DNA of 64,000 bases from Phialophora verrucosa (GCA_002099365.1 MSED01000015.1:2294001-2358000), one strand, 5' to 3'. Numbered from the stretch's first letter, positions 11,044-22,637 are shown. Numbers and translations are program-made. Notes: generated by a model not told the origin, from the letters alone.

Positions 11044-11965
11044 GTTGGGGTGCCCTGCCTTGACTTGACTTTCTTTGCTTCGCGTGGCAATTGGACTGAA
11101 TTGAACCGATCTGATCTGATGTGATCTGATTCAACCCGATATGAGAGCGTCCTTGACTTAATTCGTCACGGATACACTGGATTGAGCACGGTACCGGACG
11201 CCCTACCTGTCTTTACGCAGGCTATTAGATCTCCCGTCGTGGTTCGAGATGGTAACTACCGAGTACTCCGTAAGTCAATCCGGGGGACAGAAAAGTCCAA
11301 GTCAATGGAATTGAACGGTCGCGAGAGGATGGACTTCCAACTCCAACTCCAACTCCATGCTCGTCTCGTACTCCACACGTTGCTGTTTGTCTTGCATAGC
11401 CGAGGCACAGTGGCACAAGTAGCGAGGGAACTTCCGTATCATGCCCGGAACACCACGATTAGTTACCCACGGTCCGGTGGTCTTGTCCTGTCCCCATCCC
11501 GGTACTCTCAGACTGTGGTGCCGAATTGAAATCCTGCTGCGCTGCTGCGGGCTGAACAAGTACTTATTATGTATTCGATAGTTTACTATGTTCTCTGCTG
11601 GCCCGCTGATGTCAAGTCGGGAGCTCGGGCGCTGGGTACGAATACAGTCCTTAGTACGAGTGCACTTGAACCCGATTTTAGTCCGAGAGCTCAGAGACAA
11701 CAGTCAGAGGAACTCAGACGTAGAGTTGTCTACGAGGCTGACTGACTGGGACTGGCTTGTTGTGATGATGACGAAAGAGAGAGGCCATCCCATGAGATTT
11801 GTATTGCGTCGTGGTGGGTTGCAGTCGCTTCCACAAACGTGACACACCCTCCTCGACATGACATGACAACTCAGCGACAACACGTTAGCCTTCCAGACCT
11901 GCCCCTGCTTGGGGGGGGCCAGTTTTCTATGGCCACTCCGTATCCCCTCCTGAAGTCCTCAGAAG
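11044..11965. other. Intergenic region, 0.9 kb, with short simple repeats
   Basis: It contains the upstream region of the hydratase gene. Two small simple repeats are visible: a GATCTGAT-type repeat at 11107-11130 and a CAACTC hexamer repeat at about 11337-11358. No gene is supported. Confidence 0.5.
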
Positions 11966-13185
11966 TCAGATGAACAGCCCGACGGCCCTCATCCTCTCCC
12001 GTATCCCTTTGAAGACCAGCCCACCCCACAGTCCCTCCTCGTCGTCCTTCACGTCGATCACCCCTTCTGGGTCCGGAACGATCATCACCGCCTTGCCGTG
12101 CAGGCTCTCATCAACGGCGAACCTGCCAGCCACGTCGACAACCTTCTCGATATCGACGAAAGTGAAGCCTCTGCCTGGTCCCATCCCGGCCGCGGCGAAC
12201 GCGTCCAACCCATTCTGCACCATCGGCGTGTCCATGAAATACGGCGCCAGACAGTTCGTGCGGATGTTCAGACGGGGCGTTTCGTGCCGGAGGCCGCGGA
12301 AGAGGCCTCGAATGCCGACTACCAGAAGTTAGACACGGTTCCTGAATCTTGAACTGGGTTGCTAGATCGCCCAGAGCCAATGCTGCATTGGATTTGTGGT
12401 GGCGTCGTCAGATAACAGACAAGCCGACACGTGTGGCGTGGTCGTGCCCCCACCGACTCTGAGCACGTAGAGCAAGCACTCACATTTCGAGGTATGATAG
12501 TCCGCAAAGTTGCCCACGTCGGCGTAGGCCACGGTCGAGCTGATCAAGATGAGCGACTTGGAGAACTGCGCACCCTGCGGCGCTGCCGAGCCGTCCGTAG
12601 CCCCTGTCGCCGTTGGGTCGAGGTTCATGTACCACAGCGCAAGATAGGCGCTGTTGTAGATGCCCAGAAGATTCACGTCGAGGGCGGGATGGCGCAATTG
12701 AGCCGGGGTGACCTGCCGCTGCTCCCGTTGCCCTTCGATCACCATGTCCACAAGGCTTCCCGGCTCACCGATGACGCCGGCCATCAAAGCGGCGATATCG
12801 ATGGAACGACTTGGAGAGTGTCGAATGGCATGTTCAAAGGCCCCCACGGAGCTGGAGTGGTCCGTGACATCGCAGCGGACAAACGTCGCGGAAAGACCTT
12901 TCGATTCGAGGTCGGTAACAATCCGGCTGCCACCCTCGGCGTCCAGATCAGCGATGGTGACATGGGCGCCTGCATGGGCAAAGCGCTTGACAATAGCAAG
13001 ACCTAGGCCTGATGCGCCGCCTAATCTATGTCAGCAGGATAACAGGCTGGCTGGTATCGCATATCGACCTCAAGGCTCTCGTCTCAAGGTCGTGGTCGAG
13101 GTTGCTTTCGGAACGCCCCAAAGCACTCACCTATGACTATGGCGGACTTGCCGCCAAGGGCAGAGAGGTCGACCTGATTCGACAT
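11966..13185 (-). CDS. Short-chain dehydrogenase/reductase, three exons
   Basis: Model on the minus strand: exons 13131-13185, 12484-13020 and 11966-12318, 314 aa. Both introns start GTGAGT on the sense strand and end TAG. Joined, exon 1 and exon 2 give SALGGKSAIVIG|GASGLGLAIVKRF, a classical GxxxGxG Rossmann turn; intron 1 splits it. Further motifs are a DAEG acidic residue after beta 2, CDVTD, ALMAGV in place of the usual NNAG, a serine strand LILISSTVAYAD, and the active site YHTSK with intron 2 cutting directly after the catalytic lysine codon (TSK|FGIRGLFRGL). The C-terminus reads TNCLAPYFMDTPM. It resembles the 15-hydroxyprostaglandin-dehydrogenase-like fungal SDRs; the substrate is unknown. 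Total length is divisible by three with no internal stop, which supports the model. Confidence 0.85.
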
Positions 13186-14491
13186 ATTGCAAAGAGGCAA
13201 AATGCCACTGGGAGGTCTGTGTTGATGGAGGAGCCCGACCGGGACCTTATACCTTTGGTCTCAGCACTGCCAGGAAGAGGAAACTGGACCCAATCATAAA
13301 CAGGGGGTCAAGGGCCATATGTAACCCAAGAGTCCTGTTGACGGCCGAGGCCACCCTTCCACAGATGATCCTTTGCAGGGCTTGGGGGGAAATAGAAGAC
13401 GCTTTATGAGCTCCGGCCTTAGCCATGCAGGTACAGGAGTGTATGATGGGCTTTCCCCCCAGGGCCCCCGGCCTCAGCTGCGTCAGTATTTGCAGCAAGA
13501 GAGTTCAAGTCAATCCCTAATCCTAGAATAGGAAGATGTAGAGAAGGGATTTTTAGAGGGACCAGAGGCCTGCCTCGGTGTCGGCCATCGAGTCTCGTTA
13601 GTCGATTTGTGTCACCGTCTGGGTGTCAGTGTCACTGCATGACCTATTCGCGCCGTAAGAGAACGTGCCAAAATCCAGCCAGCACAATGGAATGCTCTTA
13701 TCGAAGCTCACATTTCAGAAGCGGATCAACGCAGCCTCCCCTTAGACATGGAGCCGGCAGACTTGCATATGAGCTTTCATAATTGCGGACACGCGAACGG
13801 TATATTGAGGAACGTGACCGACTTTCGCCCGGCCATGAATCTGGTGTGGCATTATCCCGCTGTCATGCTCCTCCCTCCAATGGCTTGGGGCTTGTGGTAG
13901 TCCAGTCAATTCCCCCTATTACACCTGCGGCAGGTCATGTTCCGGTGTAATATTGCGGCAGCGGCGCAACGCTCAAAAAGCCATGGGCCCTTGCCCGTCC
14001 ACTGTGTGACCGTGCGTAGGATTGGACGTGCTCGGGAATGTTGGGTCGCCCAATCATCGAGCTTGTTGTACCAAATTTGTATTTGTCCTGTTGTCTGTCT
14101 GCCAGGCTTTTGTTTACGAGAGGCAAGAAGCATTTTGAACGAGTCGACATTGTCTGAGCCTTGTGTGCTGCCTTGGGAAAAGATGGTTCCATCGCGAAGT
14201 CTGCGGCGCCACTTTGCTCGTTAAGCAGGCCCGATAATGCTCCACAAACAGATCGCCAATGCCAAAGTGCAGACGGAGGAAGCGGTACGACACGCCGCGT
14301 CACGGAGCTTGCCGACATCGACATCACGTCTCGAAGCTCAAGAGCCATGCCGAGCCCTTGTGAACCAATACCGAAAATGGCAGTGCGCTGACCATTTTCT
14401 TCCAGGAACATGCGCTTCCTTCAACAATCACAGCTCGCCTTCTTGTCATCAAAAGTCGTAAAGGTCATAAACAGGGAAAGTACCACTGAGG
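13186..14491. other. Intergenic region, 1.3 kb
   Basis: Promoter side of the SDR and 3' flank of the C6/DUF3425 regulator. Open frames on both strands around 13935-14411 mirror each other and show no recognisable protein features, so I regard the stretch as non-coding. Confidence 0.45.
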
Positions 14492-16403
14492 CTAAGAATT
14501 TGGGACCCGATCAATCCGAATCATCCCTTTGACTTCAGGGAACGTAGTAAGGATACTCTCTTCAATACTCCAATTCTGGTAATTTGTGACGTGTTTCACA
14601 AAGTCTTGAGAGAGGCGACGACGTCGGTCTTGTTCATCCCACACTACAGCCCCTTCCATTCCCCGATTCCAGTTGAGCTTAAGCTTGGCTAAAGGTAGGG
14701 CCGTCATCCAATCTCGGAGATTCCTAATCAAGGCTTGACGCAAGGGCGGCAGAGGTAGAAAGTCAAGCGCAATATGGTGCGTGACGAGGTACTGAATGGG
14801 CCGCGGCTTGAGAATGTCCGGGATGGCAGCATAGGACATTGCGGTAGAGTCAACCATCCACCGCATGACGACAGTATATGCCAAGATGTGTGCCAGCCGG
14901 ACGAAGACGTCCCAGTCATCGAAGCTCCGCCACACCTAGAGTAGTTCGTTGTTAGCTGCATCCGATTTTTTCTTGTTGTCGCGGGCGATTCTCACCTCGG
15001 ATGCCCAGTTGCAGACCGTGAGCTGGTCCTGGGGCCCTCGGTCGCGGAAAAAGAGCTCTACATCGATGACATCGGATCCAAGGATACTAGCAGGATCAGC
15101 ACCATTTGAAATGAGACGTCTTGCACCGTCCCGGTACCCAACAATAATCCTGCTGAGGGGTGTCTCTTCTTGTGCAATTTATGTTTGAATTCCGTACAGC
15201 CGGGATATGTGGTGGTAGGAGGGATCTGGTCCATCTCGAGCTGCCCAGTTCGTGCGCGGCAAGCCGGGGACGATACCGGCAGATACTATGTCTTGGCTGG
15301 GCGGTTGGGTCACCGCTAATTGCGCACTGTCCTGTTCGTTTGCTTTTTCTCCTTCAGTCTGGACGCTTGAGACTGCTTCGGCTGGACCGACTGCTTGAAG
15401 TTCATATTGCAAGGAAAAATGCCACCCGTGGCGGTTGCTTTGTATACCAGACGCATCGCTCTCCCTCCTCGACAGCGACCCTGAAGTGACGGCATGTGGA
15501 CCTTGTCCAGCTGGTTGAGGGCCTGCTGGTTGAGGGCCTCCTGGTTGAGGGCCTCCTGGTTGAGGGCCTCCTGGTTGAGGAATCGTTTCCTGCAGGCATG
15601 AGTCATTGACTTGCGTGGCTGCTTGATAGTCTTGAACACTTTCTGGTGGTGTGATGGCGTCGACTTGTACCAGGAGTCGCCGACTGCACGTTGGACAAAA
15701 TTTCCGGCAGTCAGCGGATTGAGGGGTTAGCAAGTCATCTTGGTTCCCTTGAGGACACTCTGAAACGACAATGACATGATCAAGGTGGTCTTGGTTGTTA
15801 TTGTCTCTCCTCAGGCAGAGGGTGTCAGCGCCTCCATCCTTATCTGATGCGCCGAGACGGGAAGTGAGCTGCTGTCGATGAGATTCAGACGGGGAAGCGA
15901 ACAGTCGGCTTGTCCCTTTGCGCGAGTCTTCCGGCCGCTGAAGAGATTCATGAATAGTGTCGATGATATCTCGGCTCGAATGATCCTGACGAATGCGTCC
16001 AATGGCGGCTTCCACCTGTGACGGCGAGCCAAATCGGATGACTTGGACAAGCGATGTGAGTATTTTGTTCTGTAGCACCAAAGCCTCGCGGTCTTCACGA
16101 TGCCATGCGCGGCGTCCATCGAGGGAAGGATCAAAGGTGCACTCAAGGCCGGTCTGTAAACATAACTTGCATGGTGCCGGGAGCCCGCTACACTGCGGTC
16201 GGCGATTCAGTCAGTTTGAGCCCTATCACGTCCTGCATACCAATGGAGCGTTCACGTACCTTGGATCTCCTTCTTTTACAGGACTCACATGCGGTCCCAA
16301 CGCGCTTTATCTTGTTCCTTCTCAGTCTGTCAGGGCGCGGAGGGTTGTTTGAGCGTGTAGAATTGCTTCTGGGAAGCAAAGGTTGCAATTGCTTCCTGTC
16401 CAT
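14492..16403 (-). CDS. Zn(II)2Cys6 regulator with C-terminal DUF3425-type domain; one doubtful intron
   Basis: Model on the minus strand: exons 16260-16403, 15277-16192, 14996-15168 and 14492-14935, 558 aa. Exons 1 and 2 join to give C-ES-C-KRRRSK | C-SGLPAP-C-KL-C-LQTGLE-C, a complete zinc cluster at residues 39-66, split by intron 1 (GTACGT...GCAG). Exon 2 includes a run of PQPGG/PQPAG pentapeptides encoded by a 15-bp tandem repeat. The last two exons (RIIVGYRDGARRLISNGADP ... VELFFRDRGPQDQLTVCNWASE | VWRSFDDWDVFVRLAHILAYTVVMRWM) match the DUF3425 domain found in fungal bZIP and C6 regulators. The junction 15169-15276 is inferred: without it the frame meets a TAA at 15179-15181. The donor (GTATCG) is weak, so a truncated or decayed gene is an alternative. 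Confidence 0.7.
15511..15580. repeat. 15-bp tandem repeat, about 4.7 copies, inside the C6 regulator
   Basis: The unit ctggttgagggcctc repeats at 15511, 15526, 15541 and 15556, with a partial fifth copy to 15580. Read on the minus strand it encodes PQPGG/PQPAG pentapeptides. Copies are nearly identical, so length variation between isolates is likely. Confidence 0.9.
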
Positions 16404-17711
16404 AGGATGCGAGCTTTGTCAGAGGAGAGAAGAGCGTTGCAGCGCGGGCTCAGCCCTCCACTGGAAATTTATTCCACCTCCGATCATTCCAGGTGTCCCC
16501 GCCCTGGGCAGTAGGGATTCACCATTGCCTGAACGGCATCAGGACTCCCCCGGGACAATCTTCCGTCCCTGGCCAGGGTGATGTGGCGCCCATATCTGTT
16601 ACGAGCTTGGGTACCACATAAGCGTTGTCCGGAGCTCTCTTCGGCTCCTCCCAGCTGTCATCGGAGACTGAATTTCCTAGGCGTCTTATTGGGTCAGAGG
16701 TGAACGGACCATGATGGTTCAAGCAAACAAGTGGCACACCACCTGGCCTGTGGGTCGCGTAACCGAGGCCCTGCTGGTGGCGCACCGGATCTTTCTTCCC
16801 ACCTGGCCAGATCCATCGCACCTTGCCTGTCTCCCACAAACAAAAATGGGCTTGCAAAATTCCATAGCAGTGTCTCCTGCTGAGTTTTTGAGCGCCTCAA
16901 GAAATTGTTGATCGACCCGAGCTGATCTGCTGGACCATCGGGAATGGCTCCGGACCGAGATCAGACGACCAGTGAACTTCTACGTGAGATACACCTCCGG
17001 CTGCGCTGTTCACTCTCATTGGCCTAGATTTGGTGGAGAGCAGTACTTGTACGAAGTCGGTCGTTTTACGATTTTAGGGTTTGTCAAAAGCAAGGAGCCA
17101 AAGCCTATATTATCTCCTTGCGACCCTAGTTGCCGTGGTTCCAGCGGCCCTCGGTTGGCCTCTACAATCAGAGATGCCTGTGGGAAAGATTTTAGAAAAG
17201 TCACTGTCAAAGACGCGGAATGTCGCAAACTCCGCGCACGTGGTTCGATCTGAGAATGAAAGTCGTTCACTAGGGCTGTCGTTGGTGTCTGACGCTCATG
17301 CAAAACAGTACAAGAACCGGCAGGCTTCCCGGTCTTGCCTCAAGCGACCGTTTGCCGCTTGTTCAAGAAGCAAATTCCCTGCCACCAACTTAACAACACT
17401 AAGCGGGAAGGCTCAGATCAGGCTCGGAAATCTGGATCCACAGATTCGAAGCAAGAAGCTGCACCTACAACAAAACTGGCTTTGACAGGTATCATCAGGT
17501 CGTGTTGGTTGACAACGCTTAGGTTATCACCGCTCATAGCGCTTCTCGTGCAAAATCTATCTGAGAGAGAACTTGTGCTTTTCCCCTGGCACTGCGAAAG
17601 TAATTCAGGAGCCGTCCCGTTAGTCACAGGAAATCACGGAGTGCTCCCCATCTCCCCTCTTCCACGAGGATTGTGCTGCTTCAAGGCTTGTGAAGTGTCT
17701 TTGCATCATGC
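16404..17711. other. Intergenic region, 1.3 kb
   Basis: Upstream of the C6/DUF3425 regulator and downstream of mpdA. A + frame at 17081-17485 begins with a signal-peptide-like run but has a TTG, not an ATG, and a stop just upstream; I could not build a start exon for it. No gene is supported. Confidence 0.45.
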
Positions 17712-18893
17712 CTACTTCTTCTCGCTCTGGACCAGCTTCACCTTCTCCAAGACCTTGGGATACAGAGGGTGGCTAGACTCAAGACCGGTCAGTTTGGTGG
17801 TGGCCTCCTCGGCACTCAATTCACTCAGAATCTTGGCCAATTCCTTGCTTTCATCGTCACCTTCGACGTTCTGGAAACGCAGAGCCATCTCCACCCCGCG
17901 GATAAGGGCGGTGACGTCGTATCCACGTTCAGCTAATTGCGCGGCAGGGCCAATGAAGCGCTCCTTGCGACCAAGCTTTCGGAGCGGTGCACGGCCGACT
18001 CGCACGGGGACGTCTTCGAGGTGAGGGTTGGAGATGCGGTGAATGATGGTGTCGACGTATTTCTGTTGCTCCTCGGGGGTGATGCCATGCTTGCCGCTGA
18101 TGAGGTGTGCCGTCTCTTCCAGGGCCTCGTGGACCTCTTGTCGGATCTCTGGATCTGCCATGGCTTCATGGATGGTCTTGAGGCCTTTGTAGTAGCCGAA
18201 GTAGGCAGCTGTGGCGTGGCTGGTGTTGACGGTGAAGAGCTTGCGCTCGATGTATGGCTCCAGATCCTCGACCCAGTGAATGCCCTTGACTTCTGGGTGA
18301 CCTGACTTGAAACCGGTGGTCTCGACACACCACTCGTAGAAGCTCTCAATGACAACGTCAAGGTTGGCGTCTGGAGGTTGAGTTGGAACAATTCTGTCAA
18401 TAGCGGAATTGCCAAACTCGGCCTTGGAGGGTAGATCCTTCAGGACTTCGGGCTTCATGTTCTTCTCATCTGTGATAAGAGCTTTAAGAGCGTCCGTCGC
18501 ATTGATCATGTTCTCGCAGGCAATGACAGCAAGTGGCTTGGACTTGGTTCGTGCAGCAATGCCGTCGGCGATGGGCTTAGCGATGAACTTGAGGACATTT
18601 GGGCCAACGGCGCATGTGACAATGACTGCATCGGCAATACACTTGACGACCTCGTCCATGTTGTACTTGGAGTTGATAGCGCGATAGTTCGTAATTGTTT
18701 TGCTCTTCTCTCCCTCTTCACCAACCTCGGTGATCTTGTATGATTTGGTCTCATTGATTCGGTTGATGAGATCGTCAACAACATCGACAAAGACCACCTC
18801 GTAGCCAGTCTCGTGCAGGAGTTCAGCGATAAAGCCACGGCCGATATTACCACCGCCGAAGTGGACGGCGATTTTTGAGTTTGAGTCTGTCAT
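17712..18893 (-). CDS. mpdA: Mannitol-1-phosphate 5-dehydrogenase
   Basis: Single exon, 393 aa, ATG at 18893; the length is typical for fungal M1PDH. It converts fructose 6-phosphate and NADH to mannitol 1-phosphate in the fungal mannitol pathway. The N-terminal nucleotide-binding motif is HFGGGNIGRGFI (residues 11-22). Conserved downstream segments are TCAVGPNVL, ACENMINATDALK, FGNSAIDRIVPTQ, and the polyol-dehydrogenase block KLFTVNTSHATAAYFGYYKG (about residues 230-249), with the lysine and the N-T-x-H residues typical of the active site of this long-chain polyol dehydrogenase family. Mannitol supports stress tolerance, carbon storage and sporulation in filamentous fungi. There is no intron or oddity. 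Confidence 0.97.
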   Translation of the reverse strand: MTDSNSKIAVHFGGGNIGRGFIAELLHETGYEVVFVDVVDDLINRINETKSYKITEVGEEGEKSKTITNYRAINSKYNMDEVVKCIADAVIVTCAVGPNVLKFIAKPIADGIAARTKSKPLAVIACENMINATDALKALITDEKNMKPEVLKDLPSKAEFGNSAIDRIVPTQPPDANLDVVIESFYEWCVETTGFKSGHPEVKGIHWVEDLEPYIERKLFTVNTSHATAAYFGYYKGLKTIHEAMADPEIRQEVHEALEETAHLISGKHGITPEEQQKYVDTIIHRISNPHLEDVPVRVGRAPLRKLGRKERFIGPAAQLAERGYDVTALIRGVEMALRFQNVEGDDESKELAKILSELSAEEATTKLTGLESSHPLYPKVLEKVKLVQSEKK

Positions 18894-19736
18894 TTTGAGT
18901 TGAGGTCTGTATCTGAGAGTGATGAGGAGGCTGTGTCAAAGGAGTTGTGAAAGGGTATGTAGTCAGGGTCTGATGGCAAAGTCAATAAGTTTACATCCAA
19001 AACTGACACGGTGAGGTCATGGCCGTGTACAACATACCTTCTCCTGTCTAGCTGAGATCGGTCTCACAGGTCGAAGAGGAAAGTACCGTTGCGAGATGGA
19101 CGGTCAATGATGGAAAGTTCAAGGTCTGCAGAGAAGAAAATTCCGAGATCGATTATTTATGGCATTGGGAAGCGGTCAACAAAGATTGAGTGGGATGGTC
19201 CAGCGAAGCGGAGGAAGGCTAGCATCGTGCAGCTCACAGTGCCCCTCAGTAACTCGTTCAGGTGGTTAGAGGAGTGAAAAGACGCGGGTTGCAGTGACAG
19301 CTTGATTGGCTGTGAATGCGATCGTGCACTACGTCATGCAGTTAGAATTGGGGGACGATCTGAAATGTGAGCGTAAGAAGCAAAGCCGGTGAAGCCACAA
19401 GCGTTTGAAGATCATCAGGCGGCTGTTGGTCCAGAAACGCGACGAGATGCCCGCTAACTATGGTAACCCTTTTCTTATTCCCTCACATCAAACTGAGCGA
19501 TGCATCTCATTACCACAATAATCACTACTCCGTATTTGCGATGGTAAGCATAGGCTTTGTACCCAGTTTAGACGGTTGCCATTATCTGAAGCTGAATGGC
19601 TGGTCCACGGTCTGAAGCTCGTATTACCCAAGCCAGTGTGCAACAATGATATACAACTCTGTGCCACGTGGCACGCATTCGCATTCGTCCACGTCCATAG
19701 TTTATTAGTCACCAGGTAATTATGTGCATTGGCCCT
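18894..19736. other. Intergenic region, 0.8 kb
   Basis: It lies between the mpdA start and the SUR7-like stop, so it should hold the mpdA promoter. Only short non-homologous frames were seen. Confidence 0.5.
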
Positions 19737-20701
19737 TCAGTATCCTGCTTTCTCGTACCGCTTGGGTCTGCGTCTGCCCACGCAGCATTGCACAATAGAC
19801 ACAAATGAAGCAAGCAGCATGACTGCTGTAGCGGCCCATGTCATTGCAAGGAATTTCCCACCTCTGTTGGCCGATATACCGATCTCGTCTGTGTACTTGT
19901 TGATTCTGTCCACCGCGATAACTATGACAGCCGTGGCCACCGCTGACGCGACACCAAGGGTACCGAATGCGAGCTGCCCAACATGATTAGCGTTTTCGAG
20001 GTTACACAGCGAGGCGGAAGACTCACTATATCCACCAACCAGTTGACGCATGCTGACAGCCGTCCATCGGTGAAAATACTGGCAATCGCGGTGATCATAG
20101 CGAGACCCGAGAATACTATCCCAATGATGTAGAAGACAATCATGACGCGACTGACGGTCTTGAGGGTGCGTTCCGCGTCTGTCACATCACTTGGCCAGTG
20201 AATGTCGTCCAACGTTATTCCGGCAGGGAGATGCTCCTCAACGAATTGGGTTGGTTGAAAGTGGAAGCTCAAGGTCGACGGGGAACAGTCTGTGATGTTC
20301 TTCTTTGCGTTGTCCGCCGTAGAATTGGGCGAATATAGGCCCTGGCAGAAGTCGAGGACATGCACATTGAATAGATCAGGGAGGCCCAGGAGTGAGGCGA
20401 TATCAACCGTCAAGTCGTTGATTATATTGTTGATATCCTGTTGAATATCATTGCCCAGAGTCGAGAGCAACCCGCCGTCGCCATCGGATGTATTAAAGAG
20501 ACTCCCATGGCCGATTTGGGAGATATTGAGCTTGGTTCCAGTCAGTACAAAATCTTTCTCCAGTAGTGTCAGACACGAGCTAACCGTCAATAATTCAGTA
20601 TCCTGCAGGAACGATCGCGTGTTGCCTGCAAGCAAGCAGAGTATGGAGAGGATGAAAGCAGTGATTGCGCACGCCAGCGACAAGAGGGATGACAGCCGCA
20701 T
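19737..20701 (-). CDS. SUR7/PalI-family four-pass membrane protein
   Basis: Model on the minus strand: exons 20027-20701 and 19737-19973, 303 aa. The intron (GTGAGT...GGGCAG, phase 0) joins CVNWLVDI to LAFGTLGVASAVAT. I chose the ATG at 20701 (MRLSSLLSLACAITAFILSILCLLAG), because SUR7-family proteins begin directly with the first helix; an in-frame ATG at 20755 would add 18 residues. Four hydrophobic segments are visible: residues 5-25, MIVFYIIGIVFSGLAMITAIAS, GTLGVASAVATAVIVIAV and TWAATAVMLLASFVSIVQCC. The large extracellular loop has several N-glycosylation sequons and the family cysteine pattern FCQGLY...TDC. Relatives organise eisosome/MCC domains or act in cell-wall and pH sensing. The exact subgroup is not clear. 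Confidence 0.85.
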
Positions 20702-22017
20702 CTTGTATGGGTCTCGACAGTGTGAGATATCTATGAAGAACGAATGGATTTCCAAAAATCAACGACTTTGTTTGTAAGGTCTAGGGCAAAGTGACCCCAG
20801 CTTGTTTGATGTTTGAGTGAACAAGTCGGGCATGCGATGATGAGAATGGTGCTGAAGGTCCCGTTATACTGGGTACGACAGCAGGATCACCCGCAAGGAT
20901 TCCCTCTGAGCCTCACTCCCCGACGTTAAGCTTGCGTCAAACTTGGCCATGACAGCACTCGACGTGTGGTCAGAATCTGGTGCTGGCGACAACGGTTTCC
21001 CACCAGCAAGACATGGACCAGATCCACAATGAAAATGGCTGGGTTCCGAGCCACAGAATGGCTGGCCTCCTGGGGCGGATGAGGCAGCCCCAGGGCCTGT
21101 GCTGATCGCTGGTTGGCTTGCCGGGCGCCTCTTCTAACTGAACAGGCCTTGGCCGCCCTCCAAGGGTCGATGTGGGCCTGCCGATTGGCGTCTGAGCCAC
21201 TTTGGAGCGTGATCGTCACCGCGAAGCATCAAGACGACGTCATGGCCACGATTCCCGATCAACGCGTCAACAGGCAAGTGTCGCTCAAAAGACCAAGTTC
21301 CAAGTCTGTCGAAACAACACTCAACATCGGATGGCAACTGCTCTGCGCAGGGACCTGCAGTTAGTCTATCGACACCACTCTGTCGCCAGGTTCTCAGGGC
21401 TGGGCTCGGCTCCGTCTTACGAGTACAGGTACGAGGCGCATGAGCGTAACCCATAAATCTTACGCGTCTCCTCCCAAACCAGAATTAGCATACTCAAGGG
21501 TCACGTGGACCCCGAGGATGTATGTTGGATCCTTGAGATACAACCCACCATGCTCAATGCCAAGTGAACCGCCACGTATCTCTCATTTTCAGCTCGACGA
21601 TTGCAGAGGAATCGCACTGAGTACAAACTATGGACTAGTGGTGTTGCACTTCGGTGGCGGGCATTGTCCGGCACAGAACAAAAGAGGTGGAGCCGATGCG
21701 AGACACAAATACGATGCTGATTGAAAATCAATTTCTAGACAGTGAAATGGCACAGCCTTTGTGTTCTCGTGCGCTTCCAATAGCGGAGGTTCCTGGTGCC
21801 CATAGTCTGGAATCGCATGCATGCATAGTCTGGATGCTGAGAGCTCAAGCTCTTCAGCGGCGCGCAAAATCCAGTCGCGCAGCAGCCTAGGACATTTTTA
21901 ATATGAGAAGGTCGGTTGGATGCGACGCGAAGTACACGATGAAAGGTCATTCCTTTTTGCATAAAGTCCCTTCCGATGAGCTGATGAGTGTGGCCGCAAG
22001 AGTGGGCTCCCACAACT
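20702..22017. other. Intergenic region, 1.3 kb
   Basis: Promoter of the SUR7-like gene and 3' flank of MZT1. Frames near 20926-21456 on both strands are not recognisable as protein. Nothing else was seen. Confidence 0.45.
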
Positions 22018-22334
22018 TCACTCAGACAGTCCTGATTCCGGCTGTAGATCCTGGGTTTCCTGGCGCAGTTCTTTGATGGCGGTCTCAAGCCTCAGTTAGC
22101 ATTTGACTTGCTTGAGCACGGCCCTTCGACTTACAGCCAACGCCTCGGGATTAACGCCATTCTCAATCAAAGAGACACATAGGGACAGCTGCGTGCGGTC
22201 CAATTGTGTATTCTGTGCTGGCAATTAGCGAGAGATCATGGAAGAGGTATTTTACTCACAAGGAGGATGGAGATCTCCTCGAGAATATCAACAACCTCGC
22301 GAGCTTTCTCTCGCTTGTCAGCCGTCGAAGGCAT
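22018..22334 (-). CDS. MZT1: Mitotic-spindle organizing protein 1 (MOZART1 homologue)
   Basis: A small three-exon gene assembled by hand: minus-strand exons 22260-22334, 22135-22212 and 22018-22083, 72 aa. Introns are 47 nt (GTGAGT...CACAG) and 51 nt (GTAAGT, branch-like GCTAAC, acceptor TTGAG). The exons read ...REKAREVVDILEEISILL | NTQLDRTQLSLCVSLIENGVNPEALA | TAIKELRQE..., which matches the MOZART1 family end to end. Family hallmarks are the xxILxEISxLLNTxLD segment and the nearly invariant ENGxNPEALAxxIKELR block. MZT1 binds the N-terminus of gamma-tubulin complex proteins and is needed to recruit and activate the gamma-tubulin ring complex at spindle pole bodies. The length (72 aa) fits the family (about 65-85). 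It is divergent from the GNAT gene, 303 bp away. Confidence 0.93.
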
Positions 22335-22637
22335 ACTTCCGATTGTCAGTCGAGCAAAGGAACGCTGAGCGTAGGCTTCTTGATTCGTCCAGTTGTTTTG
22401 CAGACTCCGTTGCAAAATCAAACCGAGGGATGTCAACACGATTGGAAACGCGCACTTTCGTTTCTGTATGCTCCGCCCAAGTCTTGTCACTTGCTTCTGG
22501 ATCTTCACTTTTCAATCGTCCCTTTACAAATGGCTTATTGCCATTTTCTCGGCTCCGCTGCTTGCTACTGTACGAACGTGTGCTTGAACCCGAGTACAGG
22601 CCAATAAATACTTATTCTCGCTCTCTACGTGACCATA
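22335..22637. promoter_or_regulatory. Divergent promoter region between MZT1 and the GNAT gene
   Basis: The 303 bp between the two divergent ATGs must hold both promoters. No individual site can be assigned with confidence. Confidence 0.5.

Noticed and set aside
10238..11134. 298-codon minus-strand frame over the enoyl-CoA hydratase
   Set aside because: Shifted frame of the hydratase gene; composition is Arg/Gly/Cys-rich shadow text.
17081..17485. Secreted protein candidate with signal-peptide-like start
   Set aside because: The frame begins at TTG with a stop 6 bases upstream, and the upstream exon I tried joins in a different frame.
20702..20755. Upstream in-frame ATG of the SUR7-like gene (18 extra residues)
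   Set aside because: Family members start directly at the first helix (MRLSS...), so the ATG at 20701 was preferred.
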